Below are positions 56,870-64,000 of a stretch of 64,000 nt of DNA, one piece after another; the stretch's first letter is position 1, and each line of letters begins with the position of its first letter. Below the pieces are notes generated by a model. The model ran no database searches. It saw only the letters and a list, made by a program, of their open reading frames with translations, and had not been told where the DNA came from. The stretch is from Paraescarpia echinospica (Eukaryota > Annelida > Polychaeta > Sabellida > Siboglinidae). A program made the translations under genes and the position numbers. The DNA lies in the NCBI GenBank assembly GCA_020002185.1, contig CM034543.1, positions 9,712,302-9,776,301 of the forward strand. Reading direction: 5' to 3'.

Positions 56870-59800
56870 CAGTTCTCCCAAGGTCACCTTGCCAGTCCGC
56901 TGCTCTAACCACTACACTACCACCGCTATTTGAGAGTGCACTGCTCTAACCACTACACTATCACCTCTGGTACGAGAGTCTTCTGCCCTAAGCGCTAAAC
57001 TACCACCTCTGTATGAGAGCACTAACCACTACACTATCACCTCTGGTATAAGAAGCCACTGCTCTAACCTTTACACTACCACCTCTTGTACGAGAATTCA
57101 CTGCCCTAAACACTACCACCTCTGATATGAAAATTCACTGCTCTAACCACTACACGACCAACTCTGGTACGAGAGTCTTCTGCCCTAATCGCTAAACTAC
57201 CACCTCTGTACGAGAGCACTAACCATTACACTATCACCTCTGGTATAAGAAGCCACTGCTCTAACCTTTACACTACCACCTCTTGTACGAGAATTCACTG
57301 CCCTAAACACTACCACCTCTGATATGAAAATTCACTGCTCTAACCACTACACGACCAACTCTGGTACGAGAGTCTTCTGCCCTAATCGCTAAACTACCAC
57401 CTCTGTACGAGAGCACTAACCATTACACTATCACCTCTGGTATAAGAGGCCACTGCTCTAACCACTACACTACCACCTCTTGTACGAGAGTCCACTGCCC
57501 TAAGCACTACACTAACACCTACTTGTCCACTGCCCTAGCCACTACACTACCACCTCTGGTACGAGAGTCGTCTGCCCTAACCGCTAAACTACAACCTCAG
57601 TATGAGAGCACTAACCACTACACTATCACCTCTGGTATAAGTGGCCACTGCTCTAACCACTACACTACCACCTCTTGTACGAGAGTCCACTGCCATAAGC
57701 ACTACACTACCGCCTCTGGTATGAGAGTTCACTGCTCTAACCACTACACTACCACCTCTGGTAAGAGAGCTCACTGCTCTAACCACTACACTCCCGCCTC
57801 TGGTATGAGAGTTCACTGCTCAAACACTACAAGACCACCTCAGTATTAGCAGTATACCTTGCAGGTTAGTGGGCTGTACACATTGCAGGTTAATGGGCTG
57901 TATACTTTGCGTCCACTGCTCAAACACTACACGACCACCACTGTATGAGATTCCACTACCCTAGCCACTACACTACCACCTCTATTTGAGAGTGCATTGC
58001 GCTATCCACTACACTACCACCTCTGATACGAGAGTCTTCTGCCCTAACCGCTAAACTACCACATCTCTATGAGAGCACTAACCACTACACTATCACCTCT
58101 GGTATAAGAGGCCACTGCTCTAATCACTACACTACCACTTCTTGTACGATAATTCACTGCCTTAAGCACTACACTACCACCTCTGGTATAACAATTCACT
58201 GCTCTAACCACTACACGACCACCACTGTATGAAAGTCCACTGCCCTAGCCACTACACTAGAGAGTCCACTGCCCTAGCCACTACACCATCACCTCTTCAA
58301 ATGAGAGTCCGCTTCTCTAACCACTACACTACCACATCTGGTATCAGAGTGCAATGCTCAAACACTACACGACCACATCTGTATGAGAGTCTTCTGCCCT
58401 AACCGCTAAACTACCACCTCTGTATGAGAGCTCTAACCACTACACTATCACCTCTAGTATAAGAGGCCACTGTTCTAAACACTACACTACCACCTCTTGT
58501 ACGAGAGTCCACTGCCCTAAGCACTACACTACCACCTACTTGTCCACTGCCCTAGCCACTACACTACCACCTCTGGTATGAGAGTCGTCTGCCCTAACCG
58601 TTAAACTACAACCTCAGTATGAGAGAACTAACCACTACACTATCACCTCTGGTATAAGAGGCCACTGCTCTAACCACTACACTACCACCTCTTGTACGAG
58701 ACTCCACTGCCCTAAGCACTACACTACCGCCTCTGGTAAGAGAGCTCATTGCTCTAACCACTACACTCCCGCCTCTGGTATGAGAGTTCACTGCTCAAAC
58801 ACTACACGACCACCTCAGTATTAGCAGTATACCTTGCAGGTTAGTGGGCTGTACACATTGCAGGTTAATGGGCTGTATACTTTGCGTCCACTGCTCAAAC
58901 ACTACACGACCACCACTGTATGAGATTCCACTACCCTAGCCACTACACTACCACCTCTTCAAATGAGAGTCCGCTGCTCTAACCACTACACTACCACATC
59001 TATTTGAGAGTGCATTACTCTAACCACTACACTACCACCTCTGATACGAGAGTCTTCTGCCCTAACCGCTAAACTACCACCTCTGTATGAGAGCACTAAC
59101 CACTACACTATCACCTCTGGTATAAGAGGCCACTGCTCTAATCACTACACTACCACTTCTTGTACGAGAATTCACTGCCTTATGCACTACACTACCACCT
59201 CTGGTATAACAATTCACTGCTCTAACCACTACACGACCACCACTGTATGAAAGTCCACTGCCCTAGCCACTACACTAGAGAGTACACTGCCCTAGCCACT
59301 ACACCATCACCTCTTCAAATGAGAGTCCGCTTCTCTAACCACTACACTACCACATCTGGTATCAGAGTGCACTGCTCAAACACTTCATGACCACATCTGT
59401 ATGAGAGTCTTCTGCCCTAACCGCTAAACTACCATCTCTGTATGAGAGCTCTAACCACTACACTATCACCTCTAGTATAAGAGGCCACTGTTCTAACCAC
59501 TACACTACCACCTCTTGTTCGAGAATTTACTGCCCTAAGCTCTACATTACCTCTGGTATGATAATTCACTGCTCTAACCACTACACTACCACCTCTGGTA
59601 ACAGAGCCCACTGCTCTAACCACTACACTCCCGCCTCTGGTATGAGAGTTCACTGCTAAAAACACTACACGACCACCTCTTGTACGACAGCACTGAGCAC
59701 TACACTACCACGTCTGGTATGGGAGCCCTGCGCGATTGTTTACGCGACGCTAGCGCCACTGTGTACTTTATTTCGGACGTTACTGACTACATCACCTCAC

Positions 59801-60245
59801 ACGTAACCACTATATAACCTAATACATAAGTACATTCTTTTAGTGGCATTGTTATTAAGCTGAAGTTGTAAACTTCATATATCTTGCACAGGAACCTACA
59901 ATAAATACAAATATTCGCGATACAGTGTATTTATTTCATTGCAAACGTCACTACCTCATAACCACACATATAACCACGCATACGTCATAACCACGCACAC
60001 AACCATACTCTATATACAGTCATCGATTATTGATTATATTATAGTCACTAGAGAGTCCACTGCCCTAAGCACTACACTACCACATCTGGTATGAGAGCCC
60101 TAACAACTACACTACCACCTCTGGTAAGAGAGCCCACTGCTCTAATCACTACACTCCCGCCTCTGGTATCAGAGTCCGCTGTGGGGGTGGGGGCCCCTGA
60201 ACCACGCCTAACAACCTCCCATCCAGCACCGTTCTTCCACGGTAG
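56870..60245 (-). repeat. 42-bp minisatellite, inverted arm
   Basis: The same unit in reverse orientation (CTAACCACTACACTACCACCTC), including one inverted spacer module (59705-59985) and the GTTGTTAGGCGTGGTTCAGG/GGGGGTGGGGG end block. Together with the forward arm it makes a palindrome of about 9 kb. Confidence 0.85.
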
Positions 60246-60937
60246 TAGTATGTATGCGATTTTGGAGGGGTATCCTGAGGAGTTTAAGCGATATTAGGGA
60301 GGTTTCGAATGCCGCCCCCCTGAGTAGCCACGTGACCGTATGTAGTGCGCCTCCTAGCGGAAAGAAGTGTACCTAAGCGTCCGTAGTGCCATCTAGCGAC
60401 TCGGACTTTAAAACATACTCGGACTTTAAAAAATGTGATGTATGTATGTATGTATGAAGAATTAGTACTAAGGGAATAACTGGTAAAACCACAGTTTGAA
60501 AGTTGATTAGGTTTTTAATGATAACGAGGAGTGTAGAGAGGATGTGATTATTAGTTGTATGTACGTGTATGTGAGGGGAGTGTAGAGAGGATGTGTATGA
60601 ATGTGCGTGTATGAAAGAACTAACGAAACACAAGAGTATACGAGTGCACACGTATTTTATTGACGAATGATAAAAGCGTATAATATGAAACCGTGTTTTA
60701 TTAAGCGAAGTACACGAACATCAAGACTTGTGGGTGAGTGAACACCACGACAGAGGTCGTGAGCTTAGGGGTCAATACGACCAAGCCAGTGGCTCGTGGG
60801 ATGATGATGATGATGGTACGACTTACGGGTGAGTGAACACCGCGTCAGAGGTCGTGAGCTTACGGGTGTGTGACCACCGCGCCATAGGCTCGAATCGTTA
60901 ATGACGATGATGATATATGTTCGTTAATAAAACACGG
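60246..60937. other. Region between minisatellite and element D
   Basis: No gene seen. A repeated CTCGGACTTTAAAA pair lies at 60400-60430 and (ATGT)n at 60440-60455. From about 60726 to 60915 there are three variants of GGTGAGTGAACACCnCG followed by AGAGGTCGTGAGCTTA. The polymerase expected to converge on the D protease is absent. Confidence 0.5.
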
Positions 60938-61390
60938 TTATTGCAGTTGTTTAAGCCAATCGAATACGCGGCAATCATTTGCTACCAGATCAGTGCCGAA
61001 ACCTTTTACGAAATCCTTCATGACAAGTCCACGACATCGAAACATGAGATAAGCAACACAGTATTGTCCACAAACGTTAGACACGGGACTCTGCAGTCTC
61101 TTAGAATTATGAGTCCACGTTACACAATGTTTATTCAAGAAACGTCGAAACTCGACGTGTCGTGGCGGCAAGCCGTAAGAGCAGAAGTATTCGCCGCAAC
61201 CGTTGGCGTCTACGTAGATCGCTATCCAATGTTCTCCGGGTTTACCCGTGTCGTGCGTGTTGCACACGAAGGCGACGGGGTAAGCGTCTATCTGGAGTTC
61301 GAGGAGTACGTCTTTGGGTACGATCCCGCGCATGACGACACGGGTGTGCGTATCGCGGGTGAGTAGACGGATGAGCAGCATGGTTTCCAT
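60938..61390 (-). CDS. Adenain-like cysteine protease, element D, acid position replaced
   Basis: 150 residues with GEHWIAIYVD (His kept) and LQSPVSNVCGQYC (Gln and Cys kept). The acidic position that reads EYFDSYG or EYFDLYG in the other copies is EYFCSYG here (codon TGC). In adenain this position is the third member of the His-Glu-Cys triad, so activity is doubtful unless another residue substitutes. The ATG shares one base with the capsid stop (TGATG), an arrangement typical of coupled termination and reinitiation. Confidence 0.85.
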   Translation of the reverse strand: METMLLIRLLTRDTHTRVVMRGIVPKDVLLELQIDAYPVAFVCNTHDTGKPGEHWIAIYVDANGCGEYFCSYGLPPRHVEFRRFLNKHCVTWTHNSKRLQSPVSNVCGQYCVAYLMFRCRGLVMKDFVKGFGTDLVANDCRVFDWLKQLQ

Positions 61391-62709
61391 CAGTTGTCGT
61401 AGATGACGTTACGATTCCTGTCGATCTCCAGCACCTTCTCCAACTCGGCGTAGGCAACGAAGTTCACAGTGGTTGTCAGCGCGTCGCGTAAATGAATCTC
61501 GACGCGCAAGTTGCCCTTTTGTACCAGATGGAAGCAGCAGTCGTCGCACGCATCGGGGGTGAGGTCCACGCCGAAGAAGGTGTAGCCGTGTCGGAAGTCG
61601 TAGCGAGTCAAGCCGTTCCCTTCGTCCTGCCACGCCTTAACCGTCGAGGTGAACAGGTTATGGTAGCACCTGACAAAGAGGTTGTTGTCGAAGTCGGGCT
61701 GGAAAGGTTTGGCGGGTATCTGTCGTCCGTCGACGTACACGGCGAAGAAGTTGATGTGGTTGTTTTTAGCGTGAAAGGGATTTTTGTCGTAGCATCCGTT
61801 GTAGGCGTCGTTATCGATGCAGCACAGCACGAGACGTTTCGGAATAATACCATGAAAGAGGTTCTCGCGCGTGAACGAACGGGTACCTGTGGGAATAGAG
61901 TAGACCTTGCATTCGACAGGTCGCAGCGGATACTTGGCGGTGGCCTTTTCGAGGGCTTTGATGTGTGCCATCTGCACACTCGGATTCAGGGTGACTTTCT
62001 TGACGAACAGTGTAGCGTTGACGATCTGTATCTTGTAGGCGGGGTTGGCTCCACCAGCAATGAGCGCGAACGCATCCTTGCTGCGTACGAAACGCATCTT
62101 GAGCTCGACGCCTTTGACGAGGAGTTTATCCTGAAGCAAGAGGTCGACGTGGACACGACCTATCATGTCGACCACACGACTCTGGGCGATCATGTGGCGT
62201 CTGGCGACGAACCCCGCGCTGACTGTCGGATCGGCACCATCAACGACGACGGCGTCCATACGACCGGCCGTGTCCTTGTACCACATCTGACTCGTCAGTT
62301 GCGTCTCCTTGGCATCGTCACCGTAACTGAGCAGCGTCTCTATGTAGGCGCGGTATGGGTACGTGTTGGTCAAGGGAGTCACGAGCGTTCCGTTCAGGTA
62401 GAAATCGACCTGACCGAACAGAGAATGGAGCCAGTTATTCACGGGAGCGACGGGATCGGCGGGGTCGAGATCACTTCCGTCGGCACGCGTCACCTTCGCC
62501 TGAACGTGTAGTTTCGTGTCGGCGAGATCCAGGTAATCGTCTCCCGAATCGGGTACGACGAATTCGATCGGTCCACCCGAGTCGAGCGAGGACACCGGCT
62601 GGTGATGGACCGTGCGACTGTCGATGATGGCGGTCTGAGTCAGAGGTACGGTGAAGAGATCGAGTTCGCTCTTGAGTCCCTCACACGATAGTTTATGAAC
62701 GAACGCCAT
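61390..62709 (-). CDS. Probable major capsid protein (F54H12.2-like), element D, intact
   Basis: 439 residues from ATG 62709, chosen because MAFVHKLSCEGLKSELDLF aligns with the start of every other copy; the frame can be read a few codons further from a GTG. Landmarks: GGPIEFVVPDSGDDYLDL, VNNWLHSLFGQVDFYLNG, TYPYRAYIETLLSYG, YKDTAGRMD, MRFVRSKDAFA, DNDAYNGCYDKNPFHA, TPDACDDCCFHLV and the end DRNRNVIYDN. Conservation of these blocks between D and the A family, despite wide divergence elsewhere, argues for long selection before insertion. No lesion was seen. Confidence 0.75.
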   Translation of the reverse strand: MAFVHKLSCEGLKSELDLFTVPLTQTAIIDSRTVHHQPVSSLDSGGPIEFVVPDSGDDYLDLADTKLHVQAKVTRADGSDLDPADPVAPVNNWLHSLFGQVDFYLNGTLVTPLTNTYPYRAYIETLLSYGDDAKETQLTSQMWYKDTAGRMDAVVVDGADPTVSAGFVARRHMIAQSRVVDMIGRVHVDLLLQDKLLVKGVELKMRFVRSKDAFALIAGGANPAYKIQIVNATLFVKKVTLNPSVQMAHIKALEKATAKYPLRPVECKVYSIPTGTRSFTRENLFHGIIPKRLVLCCIDNDAYNGCYDKNPFHAKNNHINFFAVYVDGRQIPAKPFQPDFDNNLFVRCYHNLFTSTVKAWQDEGNGLTRYDFRHGYTFFGVDLTPDACDDCCFHLVQKGNLRVEIHLRDALTTTVNFVAYAELEKVLEIDRNRNVIYDN

Positions 62710-63112
62710 CGTCGAATATATCGGGTTCACGACGTACCTTCGGTCTCTGCTGTTTCCTCCGACGTCTCGCTGGTGTACTGACTCGTTTCTCAGGGGGTGT
62801 GCGTCTTATACGCTTACGCGGTCGTACGCCAGGGGTCAAGAGATCACTCATCATATCTCTACCGGCAGTGGTGACGCGACGTTTGGCGGCAGTTCTGATG
62901 TTCTGTCCCTACAGGACGTCGTCGGCTATGCGTGCGCCGGTCGACAGAGCTCTCTTTCCCAACGCCACGGCTCCTCTCTTGACAAGCGGCATGACGCTAC
63001 GCAGTAGACTTCCGAATAGACTTCCCAGTCCGTGTCCCCGTTGGTGTCGGGCACCCACGAAATAAGGAATCGCACCTCCCGCTTGACGATCGTAGTAGTC
63101 GGTGTAGTTCAT
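62693..63112 (-). pseudogene. Small Gly/Arg-rich core-type protein, element D, one TAG
   Basis: It begins MNYTDYYDRQAGG and keeps RHQRGHGLGSLFGSLLR and PLVKRGAVALGKRAL. TAG at 62909-62911 stops it after 67 residues. The frame then stays open through a basic tail (RPRKRIRR, RRRRK) and ends DIFDDGVRS at TAA 62693-62695, overlapping the capsid gene by 17 nt. This third independent truncation of the same gene may mean that the protein is poorly tolerated, or simply that CpG-rich Arg codons decay fastest. Confidence 0.55.
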
Positions 63113-63124
63113 CTCTCTCTCTCT

Positions 63125-63934
63125 CTAGAACAGTGCCGTCCGTTGCCGTTGGAAATGAAGTGTCACCGTCACCTTACCAACCTCGAATGGCACGCGATAT
63201 CCGGTGTCGTCTCTTATATCTATCTCGACCGTGCCAAACTCTTTGTAGAGCACGGGTACGTAGTGAGTCTTGTCGAAGGTCTTCGATACGATGTCGCCAT
63301 GGCGACCACTCACCGGGACGATGCGCAGCAGCGGCACGAGACTGTCACCAACAACTCGCGGTTCCACGACATCCGTATAGATGTAGAGCGAGTCGAGCCC
63401 TCGTTCCATGGTGATCACGGTGTCGGCTTCCGTGATCAATACCTTGAACTCGGGTGCAGCGGGATCCTTCGGGAGAGACTCCAGCGTAGCGGTGCGAAAG
63501 CCGAGAACGGCGGTCAGTATAGCAGCACGGAAGACGGTATTCGGTGCCATGTGCACCGATACCTTACGCGTAATGATGTTGTAGCTCAGTTTCACTCGTC
63601 CCTCTCCCACCACGCGACGTAGAGAGGCGTTAATGGCGAGGATCAGTGACCACGGATCTTTATAGTATCCGGTTCCGATTCGGATAGTCTTCGTGTGCAT
63701 GGACCATGGGTCCTGCTCTTCGTCTATCGGTAGTGTCACAGCGAACTCCACGTCGTCGTCTACGAAGTTGTACCAACTGTGCGGGTACTGTACCTCCACC
63801 AGTCCGCACTCCCATTGTCCCCGTAGTAGGATACGTTTCGGTAGCGTCGTGATGTAGTGGGTCAACGTGTTGTCGGGGTGCGTGTGCATGGAAGCATTGC
63901 TGGGCAACGTGAGATAGAAATCACTCGGCTCCAT
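63125..63934 (-). CDS. Penton/minor-capsid-like protein, element D, intact
   Basis: 269 residues, MEPSDFYLTLPSNASM at the start, QWECGLVEVQYPHSWYNF, then SLYIYTDVVEPRVVGD, VPLLRIVPV, YVPVLYKEF, IEIDIRDDTGYRVPFEVG and TLHFQRQ. It is the only complete uninterrupted member of this family in the window. It ends 12 bases before the core ATG. The repeated beta-strand-like blocks suit a jelly roll, but this has not been tested. Confidence 0.65.
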   Translation of the reverse strand: MEPSDFYLTLPSNASMHTHPDNTLTHYITTLPKRILLRGQWECGLVEVQYPHSWYNFVDDDVEFAVTLPIDEEQDPWSMHTKTIRIGTGYYKDPWSLILAINASLRRVVGEGRVKLSYNIITRKVSVHMAPNTVFRAAILTAVLGFRTATLESLPKDPAAPEFKVLITEADTVITMERGLDSLYIYTDVVEPRVVGDSLVPLLRIVPVSGRHGDIVSKTFDKTHYVPVLYKEFGTVEIDIRDDTGYRVPFEVGKVTVTLHFQRQRTALF

Positions 63935-64000
63935 GTTGTTGTTGTTGTTTCAACGTCGGACTGGGTAGCAGGTAACCCAACGAACTGCTCAACAGGGCCG
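63921..64000 (-). CDS. Small membrane protein, element D, C-terminal part only
   Basis: The readable end is ALLSSSLGYLLPSPTLK followed by a Gln run, stopping at TGA 63921-63923 inside the penton gene. The tail equals LLSSCLGYLLPSPSM of element C. The hydrophobic segment lies outside the window. Confidence 0.6.
   Translation of the reverse strand, partial: ALLSSSLGYLLPSPTLKQQQQHGAE

Larger units (their letters stand above)
60938..64000 (-). mobile_element. Element D, divergent and best preserved capsid module (cut by window edge)
   Basis: Minus-strand order from 64000 down: membrane protein tail, penton, core, capsid, protease. It is the same order as A-C, but the proteins differ at nearly half of positions by eye. 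Only two changes look damaging: one TAG in the core gene and a substitution in the protease. Confidence 0.75.

Noticed and set aside
51271..60245. Genuine tRNA genes in the array
   Set aside because: Only the D-arm/A-box half is present; no acceptor stem, T-arm or B-box was found.
51271..60245. CRISPR array
   Set aside because: Units are contiguous with no unique spacers of constant length, and the context is eukaryotic.

Overview
The window looks like nuclear DNA of an animal, probably an invertebrate. It has spliced genes with GT/AG introns, AATAAA signals, TATA boxes, decayed DNA transposons and long AT-rich stretches; the species cannot be named from sequence alone. The AT-rich background is interrupted by GC-rich blocks carrying the genes of virus-like DNA transposons of the Polinton/Maverick-adintovirus type. 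These genes are a protein-primed family B DNA polymerase, a retrovirus-like integrase with a chromodomain, an adenain-like cysteine protease, a probable major capsid protein (F54H12.2-like family), a probable penton/minor capsid protein, and a small Gly/Arg-rich core-type protein.

Layout. 1-8775: element A, truncated at the window edge (penton-like, core-like, capsid, protease, then the polymerase on the other strand, a 229-residue zinc-motif protein and the tail of an RPA-like gene). 8776-14871: element B, a diverged and heavily mutated relative that begins with a duplicated polymerase piece. 14872-16796: a short A-like capsid-protease piece. 16797-33767: element C, the longest copy (integrase, small membrane protein, penton, core, capsid, protease, polymerase, 229-residue protein, RPA-like protein, then a spliced proline-rich gene and a repeat-rich end). 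A 1000-N gap (20058-21057) lies inside C and is flanked by the same 2.3 kb on both sides, which is most simply an unmerged assembly overlap. 33768-48430: AT-rich, host-like DNA with a Tyr-recombinase-like multi-exon gene remnant, an IS5/ISL2EU-type transposase remnant, inverted dispersed repeats and simple repeats. 48431-50160: inverted counterpart of the C terminus. 51270-60240: a 42-bp minisatellite whose unit resembles the 5' half of a tRNA, arranged as a large palindrome with a polymerase scrap near its centre. 60938-64000: element D on the minus strand, divergent from A-C and the best preserved capsid module.

How the genes fit together. The module order, deduced by overlaying copies, is integrase > small membrane protein > penton > core > capsid > protease, convergent with polymerase < 229-residue protein < RPA-like protein, which is divergent from the spliced gene. 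The structural genes are packed with overlaps of 1 to 17 nt. Almost every replication and integration gene is broken, so the copies look like decaying integrated elements, although several reading frames (capsid in A and D, protease in B, penton in D, the 229-residue protein, RPA-like protein) remain open. No packaging ATPase was found. The most novel content is the accessory end of element C: the RPA-like protein, the spliced gene with tandemly repeated exons behind a TATA box and a perfect CRE, and a six-unit heat-shock element. The tRNA-half palindrome is the other unusual feature.
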